This document shows positions 1 through 8,812 of a stretch of DNA of 64,000 nucleotides, in pieces. The stretch's first letter is position 1, and every line of letters begins with the position of its first letter. The stretch spans positions 15,669 to 79,668 of the forward strand of contig JAFYGX010000202.1 of NCBI GenBank assembly GCA_017543025.1, in the 5' to 3' direction. The notes beneath the pieces are model-generated. The model saw only the letters and a program-made list of their open reading frames with translations. It was not told the origin of the DNA and made no database searches. Source of the stretch: Solobacterium sp. (lineage in GTDB: Bacteria > Bacillota_I > Bacilli_A > Erysipelotrichales > Erysipelotrichaceae). A program made the translations under genes and the position numbers.

Positions 1-1
1 A

Positions 2-973
2 AATATCAATGGATATTTCTGGCTTTCCTATGAAGATAAAGGACTGCTTTCGGATCTTGTCGCTGCCTATGATATGGATACAGCGCTTCATGATTACTGT
101 TATTCCTATACCGGAATTCCGCAGCCGACCAATACGCTGACCGTGAAGGACAAGGGCGTTCTCGTTCAGAACTATCGTATTTCCGCAAATGAAGCGATTG
201 ATATGATCGGAATTGAAATGGGATGTGCGAATCTTGATCTTGTTGCGGAAGTAACGGATGGGAAAAATACTTCGAGAGGGAAATGCCATACGACATTTCA
301 GGGATTCTATACCATTAAGCTTGATACGCCGCTGGTCGTCCGCGAAGATAAGGAGATCACCGTAACCGTTACTGCTGAGAAGAAAGGTGATGTTGTCTTC
401 CTGTGTGAGTGGCTGGGGCCGAGCAAAGCCACTGCGGTGACATATACTCCCGCAATAAATGGGCCGGGTTTTACGATTAACGGAGAACAGCTGAAGTATG
501 ATCCTTATGTCAAGGTATATACCAATGCGGTTGAGCCGGCTCCGAAACCGGATCCGACACCGGAGCCGTATCAGGAGGCATACCGCGTGTATAACCCGAA
601 CAGCGGCGAGCATTTCTTTACCTGCAGTGAAGAAGAGCGCAATGCACTGAAGAATGCCGGATGGAAGGATGAAGGCATTGCATTCTCCGTGCTCCCTGAA
701 TCCGGTGAGCCGATCTATCGTCTCTACAATCCGAATGCCGGTGATCATCACTACACCGTCAGTAAAGAGGAGTGCGAGATGCTGAAGAAGGCCGGATGGA
801 ATTATGAAGGCATTGCATTCCATGCCAGTGAAAAAGGTATTCCGCAGTATCGTCTCTATAATCCAAACGCTGAATGCGGAGCACATCTCTACACAGCAAG
901 CGATGAGGAGAGACAGGCGCTGATTAAAGCAGGCTGGAATGATGAGGGAATCGGTTTCCTCACAGAGAAATAA
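2..973 (+). CDS. C-terminal part of a papain-like (C1) surface peptidase with lectin-like and DUF5648 domains
   Basis: The frame is open to the left edge, so the N-terminus lies outside the window. The first residues (NGYFWLSYED) match the segment just after the catalytic Asn in bacterial C1A peptidases. About 110 residues of a beta-rich lectin-like domain follow. A Pro-rich linker then leads to three roughly 45-residue units with the pattern YRxYNPNxGxHxYT ... AGWxxEGIxF, which is the DUF5648 module. The catalytic Cys and His are not visible here, so the protease call rests on domain context. The same C-terminal module occurs in the CAP protein at 52201-54039, suggesting a shared cell-surface or glycan-binding role. 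A hairpin terminator follows the stop codon. Confidence 0.75.
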   Translation, partial: NINGYFWLSYEDKGLLSDLVAAYDMDTALHDYCYSYTGIPQPTNTLTVKDKGVLVQNYRISANEAIDMIGIEMGCANLDLVAEVTDGKNTSRGKCHTTFQGFYTIKLDTPLVVREDKEITVTVTAEKKGDVVFLCEWLGPSKATAVTYTPAINGPGFTINGEQLKYDPYVKVYTNAVEPAPKPDPTPEPYQEAYRVYNPNSGEHFFTCSEEERNALKNAGWKDEGIAFSVLPESGEPIYRLYNPNAGDHHYTVSKEECEMLKKAGWNYEGIAFHASEKGIPQYRLYNPNAECGAHLYTASDEERQALIKAGWNDEGIGFLTEK

Positions 974-991
974 TCAGTTCAGATTTTAACG

Positions 992-1019
992 CCCGGGGAG
1001 TCTGTCTCTCCGGGTTTTT
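992..1019 (+). terminator. Intrinsic terminator after the C1 peptidase gene
   Basis: Nine-base arms CCCGGGGAG and CTCTCCGGG, with one G-U pair, enclose a 5-nt loop and are followed by five T residues. It lies 18 bases after the stop codon. Confidence 0.85.
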
Positions 1020-1098
1020 GCATCAGAAAAGCTAAAAACAGAAGGTATCCGTAAACAGGAATGAAAATCCGCTATGATTTTAGAAGGAGCCATACAGA

Positions 1099-2169
1099 AT
1101 GGAACATATAACAGGCAGACGGATGGAAGAGATCGAAGCGGGCCTGCCGCAGGCCGAGCTGCGGTTCGGATATGTGACAGATCTTTATTATCTGATCTCT
1201 GAAGAACCTGCACCGAAACAGCTTGACCGGATCAATGAGTGGTTTCCTTCCCTGATCGTTCAGGAACGGATTTCTGATGGAACAGGTAAGGAAGCACCGG
1301 AGTTTCTGGACAGTGAACTGCGCATTGCGGCAACGAGATATCATGACTATCTGTATAACAGCGGAAACAGCCGGGTGACGCAGATCGCCGGAAGACTGGT
1401 CGGGACTTCTGCAAGCAATACAGAAAAAGAACGGAAATCCGCGGAGCTGATACAGAAAAAGCTGTCACGCAGTTTTACAGAAGAAATGAATCCGCTGCCG
1501 GACCTTCAGGAACATGTTTTCCGGAAGCTCTCCGTGCTGAACGATGAAACGATTCAGGACTTTCACTATGAGCTTTTTATCTTTCTGCTGAAAACAGCAG
1601 AGGAGTATTACCGGAAAGATCCGTATGACCGTGACAGAGAACTGTTTCCGTTTGACGAAGAAACGTTTGATCAGATCGTGTACAACAGCTTCTATCAGAT
1701 TCAGAGATACGAATTTGACGGAATGGTAAATGCATACCTGTGGCTGCTGATCGGAAGTCTTCTGCGCAATGAAAGCGGCCGTGTTGCAAGAGTGTTTGAC
1801 AGCGGATTCCGTCCGCTGCATAAAGCACAGAGCGAAAACGGAACCCTTCTGGATAAGCTTCGGTATCTGATTGATCCGGAACAATATGAAAGTTATTACG
1901 AAGGAGATGACCTGGAGAAACGGTTTCCCGGCATTGAATGGTTCTGCGACAACTGCGGGGACCATCTGAATGAGCAGGAGGGGTTTACCGATGTTCTGCC
2001 GGTCTGGCAGTGCCGCAGATGCGGGGAATTGAATCGGATTGAAATTAATGAGATTTATGAGAACGAAGAAGATGCGCAGAACGGCATCCGGAGAAAAGAA
2101 GAAACAGACTTCATTCAGGCGGTTAACAGGAGACGCAGACAGTTGATGGAACAGGAACAGCAGAACTGA
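1099..2169 (+). CDS. Hypothetical protein with a C-terminal zinc-ribbon-like motif
   Basis: A 356-residue soluble protein with no signal peptide or membrane segment. The start is supported by AGAAGGAG about 10 nt upstream. Most of the chain is predicted helical and charged. Near residues 285-320 there is a CDNCG ... CRRCG pair, a C-x2-C ... C-x2-C arrangement expected to hold zinc. The tail is rich in Arg and Gln. I do not recognise the family and assign no function. It sits alone between a terminator and a MerR-type regulator 92 bases downstream. Codon use resembles its neighbours. Confidence 0.7.
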   Translation: MEHITGRRMEEIEAGLPQAELRFGYVTDLYYLISEEPAPKQLDRINEWFPSLIVQERISDGTGKEAPEFLDSELRIAATRYHDYLYNSGNSRVTQIAGRLVGTSASNTEKERKSAELIQKKLSRSFTEEMNPLPDLQEHVFRKLSVLNDETIQDFHYELFIFLLKTAEEYYRKDPYDRDRELFPFDEETFDQIVYNSFYQIQRYEFDGMVNAYLWLLIGSLLRNESGRVARVFDSGFRPLHKAQSENGTLLDKLRYLIDPEQYESYYEGDDLEKRFPGIEWFCDNCGDHLNEQEGFTDVLPVWQCRRCGELNRIEINEIYENEEDAQNGIRRKEETDFIQAVNRRRRQLMEQEQQN

Positions 2170-2261
2170 TACACTGCTGTTCTTTTTCTGTTTCATCAGA
2201 AATACATGCCGGAATTTTGGGTATATATCCGGTTTCCCGGGGAACGTATTCTGTAACTGCA

Positions 2262-2621
2262 ATGAAGAACATCACAGTGAAACAGACAAAGGAACTGTAC
2301 AGTGTCGGTGATCTCTGCCTGCTGGCAGGCATAACCCGGAAGACGCTGTTCTACTATGACCGGATCGATCTTCTGAAACCGACCTGTGTCCGCGGAACAC
2401 AGAACCACAAGATGTATGATCGGGCAAAACTGGAACAGCTGGATCAGATTCTGCAGTATCGGAAAGCAGGACTGAGAATCTCTGAAATGAAGCAGCTCCT
2501 GAACGATACAAAAGATCCGGAAGCGGTGCTGAAAACCGCTCTGAAACGGCTGACAGAAGAGAAAAGGAAGAAAGAAGAAGAGATACAGGTACTGACAGAG
2601 CTGATCATGAATGCCGGGTAA
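2262..2621 (+). CDS. MerR-family transcriptional regulator
   Basis: About 119 residues from the ATG at 2262. An in-frame TTG at 2217 would add 15 poorly convincing residues. Neither start has a strong ribosome binding site. The N-terminal half has the MerR winged-helix signature YSVGDLCLLAGITRKTLFYYD, followed by the second helix pair (GTQNHKMYDRAKLEQLDQI). The C-terminal third is a Lys/Glu-rich coiled coil of the usual dimerising type. No effector-binding domain or metal-binding Cys pair is present. Its target is unknown; a palindrome at 9106-9125 is the kind of operator such a protein could bind, but nothing links the two directly. Confidence 0.8.
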   Translation: MKNITVKQTKELYSVGDLCLLAGITRKTLFYYDRIDLLKPTCVRGTQNHKMYDRAKLEQLDQILQYRKAGLRISEMKQLLNDTKDPEAVLKTALKRLTEEKRKKEEEIQVLTELIMNAG

Positions 2622-2874
2622 ATGGTGAAACATTGTGGTGTCAGAAAACCCTAAGGAACGTCAAAAAAGGCGTGCCTTTTCATATGGAGCAGTGATAAGA
2701 GACCTGGATAAGCGTCATAGATATTCTGTGCGGCAGGGTTCCAAGTACCGGCTGGCGCAAATCGCCAATGGGTCCTGATTCGGTGATGCATCATTTCGTT
2801 CACAATATCTGGCTGAGATTGCACATGCGATCCGGTAGAAACCCCGGTTTCTGATTCTGAAGTCATGGATGAGC

Positions 2875-3411
2875 TCAGTCCCACCATCCGGGTACTTCTT
2901 CAAACGGAATTAATTTATAAATCATGCGCTCCGCTTTATGCCCTGTTATCTCAGAGAACGTATTCAGAATCAAACAGTCTTTCTGAATTACACCTTTGCA
3001 GATGATATTCCCGCGGGGTAATTCAATCGCAAAACGGATACGGTTTCCGTCCCGTTTCCAGCGACCGCTGCTATTTTCCTCACTGTTTTCCAGATTGAAC
3101 CATTTTTCCTTCGGAAAATATCCGTCTCCCGCGTTTCTCTGCCAGATTACAGCAGATAGTACAGCGCCGTTGTCATTTTTTCCGGCATTGTCATAAAAGC
3201 GGAATACATCATTTACCAGTATTCCATCTTCCTTCTCTTTGATGCAGCAGTACAGCCCGTAGGTTTCCAGAGGGATATAGTTCTCTTACGGAACAGCATC
3301 CGGCGGTTTTCTGTCCGGTAAGGAAGGGTGTGGGTGCATGCGCACAAAAACAGCTGCGCCTGCGGCCGCAACAGAAATAATAATGACAATAATAATGAAT
3401 AACACGCTCAT
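2875..3411 (-). pseudogene. Membrane-anchored lipocalin-like protein interrupted by an in-frame TAA
   Basis: Read from the ATG at 3409-3411, the frame encodes an N-terminal membrane segment (MSVLFIIIVIIISVAAAGAA). Codon 42 is TAA (3286-3288). A further 136 codons then run without a stop to TGA at 2875-2877. The downstream part has a beta-barrel-like pattern (W..., GRWKRDGNRIRFAIELPRG, ILNTFSEITG) reminiscent of lipocalin-like extracytoplasmic domains. Its ATG overlaps the TGA of the upstream gene by 4 nt (ATGA), as in translationally coupled operons. Together these show one former 178-codon gene. It is now probably a pseudogene, unless the stop is read through or is an assembly error. Confidence 0.7.
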
Positions 3412-3818
3412 GAATGCTGTTCCTTTTTCAGTCTGCCGCAAAGATCACGCAAGGAAATTGAGAAGTCTTCTGCTTCAGCTATCCCGCTCACACTGTGCTT
3501 CCGAACCGCATGTCCGCATACCCGGTATTCATACGCGGAATAGTACATGTCTGCAGTATCATCATATCCACCATGGTGAAATACGCTGCCAAACCCGCCG
3601 CAAAACGGACAGCAGAGCTGATCAAGCATTGGATCTTCTTTTGGGAGAAGACGTGCCGCATACTGTTTCAGTACCAGATCGGCTTCCGGATCCGATAGAA
3701 CTGCATCAATGATATCGCGGTCTGCAGGAAGCCGCAGTGCCTCAATCGCCGCAAAACGTGCATTCCGTTTTCCGTTCACTGCAAGGTTTCGCTGCACCTC
3801 CTGCTCATATGCCAGCAT
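3408..3818 (-). CDS. Hypothetical Cys-containing protein, possibly the severed C-terminus of the upstream kinase
   Basis: A 136-residue soluble ORF. A helical N-terminal half looks like a short HEAT-like repeat (ARFAAIEAL ... VLKQYAARLLP). A Cys/His-rich middle follows (LCCPFCGGFG ... YRVCGH). No Shine-Dalgarno sequence precedes its ATG. It is in the same frame as the kinase gene ending at 3831, separated only by TAG and four sense codons. It could therefore be a real small gene or the C-terminal part of a kinase split by a stop. Its TGA overlaps the start of the broken membrane-protein gene, so all belong to one transcription unit. Confidence 0.6.
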   Translation of the reverse strand: MLAYEQEVQRNLAVNGKRNARFAAIEALRLPADRDIIDAVLSDPEADLVLKQYAARLLPKEDPMLDQLCCPFCGGFGSVFHHGGYDDTADMYYSAYEYRVCGHAVRKHSVSGIAEAEDFSISLRDLCGRLKKEQHS

Positions 3819-3830
3819 TCTTACAGCTGT

Positions 3831-4631
3831 CTACACACATTTCCCGTCCTTTTCAAAGATAATCCGCAGCAGCTTTTCACGGTCATCCGGATAAGACATT
3901 CCCTTCAGATCATACAACAGATTCGCGTCTGTTTTCCTGTTATGAACAAGCATACTGCAGTCAAACGGCGGATGGTTCTTCTTCGTGCTGCCTGTCAGAA
4001 GCCAGCGCAGTACAATGCCGAGCGAATAGATATCTGTTAGGGCATCCGTCTGAGAGAAGCCGTACTGTTCGGGAGGGGCATAGGCGAGTGTGCCGAAGAA
4101 CACCGTATCGGTTTCATGGCCGGCACGATACACGCGGGCAATATCAAAGTCAATCAGCGATACGCTTCCGTCTGAGCCGATGATGATGTTCTGCGGTTTG
4201 ATATCTCGGTGGATGATCGGCTCCTTTCGATGATGGAGATATGCAAGAATATCGCAGAGTCCGGTGCAGATCCGTATGATCTCCGTTTGGGTGAGTTCAT
4301 TTTCCTGTGCGTAGCGGCTGAGCGGAATACGGTCCGCATATTCCCGCACCGTAATTAATACATTTTCATTTTCGAACGATGCAATCTGTTTCGGGAGCCC
4401 TTTATGATCCAGACTGCTGAGAATGGCGCTGTTGTCCGTTAACGTCCATAGCGACCGGTCATAGCACTTTGCGACAGCGCTGTTTCCGTTATGGTCCATC
4501 ACCAGAAAGGTGGTGATTCCCTGCTGTTCGGAGAGACACTCCATGATGTCATACTGTGCTTTGAATTCTGACGGATACTCGCTATTAACATCGGAATTCA
4601 GTATGGAAGCCAGTAACTCATCACGTTCCAT
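3831..4631 (-). CDS. Hanks-type serine/threonine protein kinase
   Basis: A 266-residue cytoplasmic kinase domain without membrane segment or PASTA repeats. From the ATG at 4631 the ATP-binding Lys is about residue 55 (AVAK). The catalytic loop HRDIKPQN has Asp at about 143. The metal-binding Asp is in DFD (replacing DFG) at about 161. The activation segment ends APPEQYGF, typical of bacterial kinases. GGAGG lies 8 nt upstream of this ATG; a TTG at 4646 is less likely. The gene overlaps the preceding HTH gene by 11 nt, suggesting coupled expression. The domain ends abruptly after subdomain X at a TAG, with an open same-frame ORF continuing (see findings). Confidence 0.88.
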   Translation of the reverse strand: MERDELLASILNSDVNSEYPSEFKAQYDIMECLSEQQGITTFLVMDHNGNSAVAKCYDRSLWTLTDNSAILSSLDHKGLPKQIASFENENVLITVREYADRIPLSRYAQENELTQTEIIRICTGLCDILAYLHHRKEPIIHRDIKPQNIIIGSDGSVSLIDFDIARVYRAGHETDTVFFGTLAYAPPEQYGFSQTDALTDIYSLGIVLRWLLTGSTKKNHPPFDCSMLVHNRKTDANLLYDLKGMSYPDDREKLLRIIFEKDGKCV

Positions 4632-5079
4632 GATGGCTTCCTCCAATCAGCGGCAGATGGTTATCGTACAGCAGCTGCTGGGTATCCATAAAGGATTTGC
4701 GGTATTGAAGACAGCAGGCAATCACCGCATCGCGTTTTACACGCGGATGCATCGCCGCTGCTCTTGCGACTTTCAGAAGCATCTGTGTTTCTTCTGCGTC
4801 CACTCCAAACCCAAACGCAAACTGCAGTACCGTGTCCCGGGAAGGCTGTCTCGTTCCGGAAAACAGTTTGTGTTCGAATGAGGACTCAATCCCTCCGCGG
4901 CTGATGATCGTTTCCGGCTTCTCATTCCGCTCCTCTGCAAGCATACTTATGTATCTTGAAAAAGAAGGCAGTTCCTGTACAGCTGCACTGTCGGAAAGAT
5001 ACCGTTCCAGGGAAGCTGATTTAAACAGTTTTGCCCAGAGTTCAAGGGTGGATATCTGTTGTCCATCATTCCTGTCCAT
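4621..5079 (-). CDS. Small helical, probably HTH-type, partner protein of the kinase
   Basis: A 152-residue soluble protein. The middle (ERNEKPETIISRGGIESSFEHKLFSGTRQPSRDTVLQFAFGF) resembles a helix-turn-helix of the lambda-repressor (XRE) class followed by a helical tail (DAEETQMLLKVARAAAMHP). Such proteins are often encoded directly before a Hanks-type kinase in Bacillota and may be its substrate or regulator. That role is inference here. The end overlaps the kinase start. No clear ribosome binding site precedes ATG 5079; an in-frame TAG lies two codons upstream, preceded by a short open stretch. Confidence 0.65.
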   Translation of the reverse strand: MDRNDGQQISTLELWAKLFKSASLERYLSDSAAVQELPSFSRYISMLAEERNEKPETIISRGGIESSFEHKLFSGTRQPSRDTVLQFAFGFGVDAEETQMLLKVARAAAMHPRVKRDAVIACCLQYRKSFMDTQQLLYDNHLPLIGGSHHGT

Positions 5080-5292
5080 GGGCTATATTCTGGCATGGTC
5101 TATGCGCATGCTGAGGTTTACGGAAGGAATTTCGCACTGCTGTGCGGCAGGAATGACTTACAGGATGCCCGCAAACCCTGGAGTATATTGATTCAACGTG
5201 AATTCTGCCGCAGGAAAAACCTCAGAACATGTATTGCATGCATCAGCGAGTGCACCCGTAATTCCGCTGAGAAACCCTCATCGTACAGCGGA

Positions 5293-6414
5293 TTATTCTT
5301 TCGGATACGAGTCGAGGACCGCGGTGATTGCCGGTATGAAAACGGCCTTTCTCGAAGCGTAGGGTTCGATCAGATATGAGGTGCCGTCATAAACCGCCTG
5401 ATCGCCAAAGGCGGCTTTCAGAATTTCCTCTGCTTCTTCGTCGGATGCGACAAGATACGTTTTCTAACTATCATCATGTGTGATGCTTACCATGGAAAAG
5501 CACATCTCCATGCCGGTCGAGGATTTTGTCTGCGGCATGACGTTCTTCATCCGGGCAGCGAGCTCCTTCGCAGCGGTTTCATCATAGGCGTTGACATTGC
5601 CAACGGAAATCTTTCTTCCGCCGATCTCATATTCCTTGTAATCTGTGAAATAGATTTCTTCATCTGTCTTTCCCTCATATGAGAGAAGCTCTTTGTACAT
5701 CTCCTGATAGAAGGCATCCGTATCAGAGATGCCCGCAAGCTTGCTGAGATGGTTTGCGGCTTCACGATCTGCGTACAGCGTGGTGCCGGACTGGAGGTTC
5801 CTGGTATCGGAGAGAATTGCCCCCAGCATCATGACTGCATATGGACGGGACGGCTCAATCCCGTATTTTTTATATTCCAGCCATACGATCGTACCTGTTG
5901 AGCCTACCGGCTTTGCAGTATAGATCAGCGGGCTTGATGTGGTGACGGAGCCAGCCCCGTGGTGATCGATGATTCCGATGATATCTGCGTCCTTCAGTCC
6001 TTCTGCCGATTGCGTGTACTCACTGTGATCGACCAGAACCATCGTTTTTCCGGAAGCATCTTCCATGACCTCCGGTACTTCCAGGCCAGCTGTTTTCAGA
6101 AGAAAGGCAGACTCGTTGTTAATCTGGCTGAGAATGACCGCAGCGGCATCGTATCCCAATTCCCGCAGTAAGGCGGCATAGGCCATACTGCTTCCGACAG
6201 TATCCGTATCCGGGCTCTTATGCCCCGTCACATAAATAGTCTCCTTCAGATCTCCGAGCCCTTCGAATTCACTGCGGCTGATGAGAACCTCAGCTTCTCT
6301 TTCCTTCTCATACCTGGCCGCTTCCTCTGTTTTTCCGATCAGATAGCCGCCAGATCCAGCCGCAATCAGCAGGACCAGAGCACAGATCCCGCAGATCCAT
6401 CTCCTGTTGTTCAT
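5293..6414 (-). pseudogene. Membrane-anchored DHH phosphoesterase (family II pyrophosphatase-like) interrupted by TAG
   Basis: From ATG 6414, supported by GGGAGGTG upstream, an N-terminal membrane anchor (CGICALVLLIAAGSGGYLIG) leads to a family II pyrophosphatase-like catalytic core. The motifs VTGHKSPDTDTVGS, VDHSE and IIDHHGAG are metal ligands in the DHH superfamily. Codon 317 is TAG (5464-5466). Another 56 codons continue in frame to TAA at 5293 and include YASRKAVFIP, matching the SRKKQ-type substrate-binding segment of these enzymes. The truncated 316-residue product would lose that segment and probably activity. The membrane anchor is unusual for pyrophosphatases, so the original substrate may differ. 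Confidence 0.8.
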
Positions 6415-6734
6415 CTCCCGTACACCTCCCATCAGGCAAAGCCTGCTCATTGATCCGAAGAAGAGAACACAATTATCACTTGTCACGGATTGTGTGATCC
6501 TCTTCTGGTAGATTTTATGTGCACCTATTGTAACACGACGCTTCAGTCCGTCCGTTCCCTCAGGCAATGAATTAGGAAGCCTCAGCAGTTTGTCCCGGGG
6601 CATTGCATGCGCCGCCTGACGCCTGTTTCCGCTCTGCCAGGCGTCACTGTCAATCAAAGAAAAAGGAGGGTATCTTTTCCGCTGTCCATTCGAAAAATAC
6701 TAGCTGTCGGATTAATAAAAAAGGCTGCGGCAGA
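6415..6734. other. Gene-free 320-bp stretch between DHH gene and lipoprotein gene
   Basis: It holds the upstream region of the reverse-strand DHH gene. A weak hairpin with an A-run near 6715-6750 (CTGCG/CGCAG; T-run on the reverse strand) may terminate the cyclophilin-like gene. The DHH frame stays open upstream to 6657 but lacks membrane-protein or family features there, so it is not counted as coding. Nothing else was recognised. Confidence 0.4.
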
Positions 6735-7289
6735 TTACTGCGCAGTCTCTGATGACAGGATCGTGAGAGTGACATCCTCTGTTCCGAGCAGTTCCTGAAG
6801 CTGCTGCTCTGACAGACCTGTGATGGTTCCAAGCCGTGTGTAGGACCAGTTGTTGGAACCATAGAAAACGACGATCTGATTTCCGGAATAGAGTACGACG
6901 TCGCCAGCCCGGGTTGTCATATCGGTATCTTCATGCGGCAGGCTTGTCCCCAGCGGGCCAACCTGCTCAAAGCCGCCGTATTTCTTCATTTCAACCGTCA
7001 GGGGTTCTCTGGCCGCAAGCTGTTTCAGAGCCTCAACGCTCTCATTGGTTTCCCACATAACCGGTATGGTCTGTTCATTGATCGTAATGGTCAGTTCCAT
7101 TCTGCTTTCCTCCATGGCATCAGGCGAAGAATCGTGATCCGTTTCTTTATTTCCGGCTGTTTCCGGAATCGTTTCATCCGGTGTCTGATCGGTACCCGTT
7201 CCCCGGCAGGCGGCAAGCAGCAGAAGCACTGCGAAAGAGAACAGATACAGGAACCGGAGTTTCTTACTGAATCTGTTTTCCGAATGCAT
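6735..7289 (-). CDS. Lipoprotein with cyclophilin-like fold domain
   Basis: A 184-residue protein from ATG 7289. A hydrophobic signal ends in the lipobox LLAAC (Cys 28). An acidic Thr/Glu/Asp-rich linker follows. The C-terminal 115 residues match the cyclophilin-like domain family: ITINEQTIPV, KKYGGFEQVGPLGTSLP, GDVVLYSGNQIVVFYGSNNWSYTRLG. This family is often encoded beside flavodoxins and reductases, as here. Whether it has isomerase activity is unknown. The start overlaps the end of the flavodoxin-like gene by 26 nt. Upstream in-frame starts exist, but they place charged residues before the signal. Confidence 0.82.
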   Translation of the reverse strand: MHSENRFSKKLRFLYLFSFAVLLLLAACRGTGTDQTPDETIPETAGNKETDHDSSPDAMEESRMELTITINEQTIPVMWETNESVEALKQLAAREPLTVEMKKYGGFEQVGPLGTSLPHEDTDMTTRAGDVVLYSGNQIVVFYGSNNWSYTRLGTITGLSEQQLQELLGTEDVTLTILSSETAQ

Positions 7290-7806
7290 AGGCCTTTGCC
7301 AGCGCTTCCTCATTGCGGTCTGCCTCTGCGGCATCTGTCAGCCCGCCGATAAACAGAGAACCGGAAAGACTTGCTTTTTCGAAACAGCTGACCCAGCCTT
7401 CCAGACCGGAAAGTGCCCTTTCCGGGACTGATGATTCCTTTTCTGCTGCACAGGAAAGCAGATAGATTCTGCGAAAGCGGTAATCCGAAGGGTAAAGCGG
7501 ATTCAGGCGGTCCAGCAGGGTTTTCATCTGACCGCTCATTTCGTAATAATAGATCGGGGTGACAAATACAATCGAATCTGCCGTTTTAACGGTTTCTGCG
7601 ATCATTACGGCATCATCATTGATCACGCACTTCTCTGTTTTCTGACAGGCAAAGCAGCCTCTGCAGAAAGCAATCTGCCGGTCCTTCAGAGAGAGGAGTT
7701 CCACCTCGTGTCCTTCTTCTCTGGCTCCGCGTACCAGTTCTTCCGCAAGACGCGTGGAATTGCTGAGGGAACGAAGACTTGTTGTGATTACCAGAACTCT
7801 GCTCAT
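7264..7806 (-). CDS. Flavodoxin-like NAD(P)H-dependent FMN reductase
   Basis: A 180-residue protein with a Rossmann-like flavodoxin fold. It starts VLVITTSLRSLSNSTRLAEEL, a phosphate-binding loop for FMN. FCRGCFACQKTEKC and DDAVMIAETVKTADSIVFVTPIYYYEMSGQMKTLLDR follow, the latter contacting the flavin in this family. The Cys pair is typical of NADPH-dependent oxidoreductases related to iron-sulfur flavoproteins, though a full cluster site is not seen. The substrate is unknown. Its ATG overlaps the TGA of the hydrolase gene (ATGA), so these two and the lipoprotein form one operon. Confidence 0.88.
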   Translation of the reverse strand: MSRVLVITTSLRSLSNSTRLAEELVRGAREEGHEVELLSLKDRQIAFCRGCFACQKTEKCVINDDAVMIAETVKTADSIVFVTPIYYYEMSGQMKTLLDRLNPLYPSDYRFRRIYLLSCAAEKESSVPERALSGLEGWVSCFEKASLSGSLFIGGLTDAAEADRNEEALAKAYAFGKQIQ

Positions 7807-8804
7807 TTCAGATACTCCTTCATAAATGCTTCAATCCGATCGAACGGAATCGCATGATGATCGCCGCCGTCATACAGATCGGTGTGGGTTGCGCCCGGAA
7901 TAATGAGCAGTTCCTTGTTGTCTGTATATTTACTGCCATTGATCATCTCAGCATAGGCATCCCGGCTCATATAACACGAATGTGCCTTATCTCCGTGAAT
8001 CATGAGAACAGCAGAGCGGATTTCCTTTGAGTAGGTGAACAGCCGCATATTCATAAGCGATGTCGAGGTATTTACAGTCCAGCCATCATTGGAATTCAGT
8101 GAACGGGGATGATATCCGCGCGGTGTCTTATAGTAAGCGTGATAATCCTTCACGAAATACGGCGCATCCTCCGGGAGCGGGTCGATAACGCCTCCCTGTC
8201 TTGCGTAATCTCCGTTCTGATAATCCGCGGTTCTCTGGGTATTGATCCTTACCCGTGCCTGATATCTTGCCTCTTCATTGTCTGCTTCATCAAAGTATCC
8301 ATTTCCGGCAATCCGGGACATGTCATACATGGTTGAGGTAACGGTCGCTTTGATTCTTGTGTCGATGCATGCGGTCTGCAGCGCCATGCCGCCCCAGCCG
8401 CAGATTCCGATGATTCCGATCCGTTCCGGATCCGTATTTTCCTGTACGGAGAGAAAGTCAACCGCAGCCTGGAAATCTTCCACGTTGATGTCCGGAGAAT
8501 GCATTGCACGGGGAAACCCGCCGGATTCACCGGTAAAGGAAGGATCAAATGCAATGGCTAGAAAGCCGCGTTCCGCCATTGTCTGCGCATAAAGACCGGA
8601 AGCCTGTTCCTTGCATGCCCCGAACGGACCGCTGACTGCGATTGCGGGAAGTTTTCCTCCCACATTTACAGGAGTATACATATCTGCCGCAAGTGTAATG
8701 CCAAAGTGATTGACAAAGGTGACTTTCTTGTGGCCGACCTTTTCGCTTTTGGGAAATACCTTGTCCCATTCCTGTGTCAGTTTCAGTTCTGCAGTTTTCA
8801 TCAT
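7803..8804 (-). CDS. Alpha/beta hydrolase with a Cys nucleophile (dienelactone-hydrolase-like)
   Basis: A 333-residue cytoplasmic enzyme. The nucleophile elbow is GICGWGG, with Cys at about 135 in place of the usual Ser, as in dienelactone hydrolases. The acid region follows MIHGDKAHS and the catalytic His lies in GATHTDLYD. The N-terminal section (VTFVNHFGITLAADMYTP) is characteristic of the YcjY/X-Pro-type subgroup. ATG 8804 is preferred over a GTG at 8816 because GAAAGG lies at a workable distance. It is preceded by a small coiled-coil gene and followed by the reductase. A role in detoxification or secondary substrate use is plausible but unproven. Confidence 0.85.
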   Translation of the reverse strand: MMKTAELKLTQEWDKVFPKSEKVGHKKVTFVNHFGITLAADMYTPVNVGGKLPAIAVSGPFGACKEQASGLYAQTMAERGFLAIAFDPSFTGESGGFPRAMHSPDINVEDFQAAVDFLSVQENTDPERIGIIGICGWGGMALQTACIDTRIKATVTSTMYDMSRIAGNGYFDEADNEEARYQARVRINTQRTADYQNGDYARQGGVIDPLPEDAPYFVKDYHAYYKTPRGYHPRSLNSNDGWTVNTSTSLMNMRLFTYSKEIRSAVLMIHGDKAHSCYMSRDAYAEMINGSKYTDNKELLIIPGATHTDLYDGGDHHAIPFDRIEAFMKEYLK

Positions 8805-8812
8805 GATTGGTT

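Noticed and set aside
2622..2874. Possible coding on either strand between the MerR gene and the broken membrane gene (for example a plus-strand run from about 2700 to 2840)
   Set aside because: No start codon with a ribosome binding site, short length and no recognisable motif; it may be a remnant but cannot be supported.
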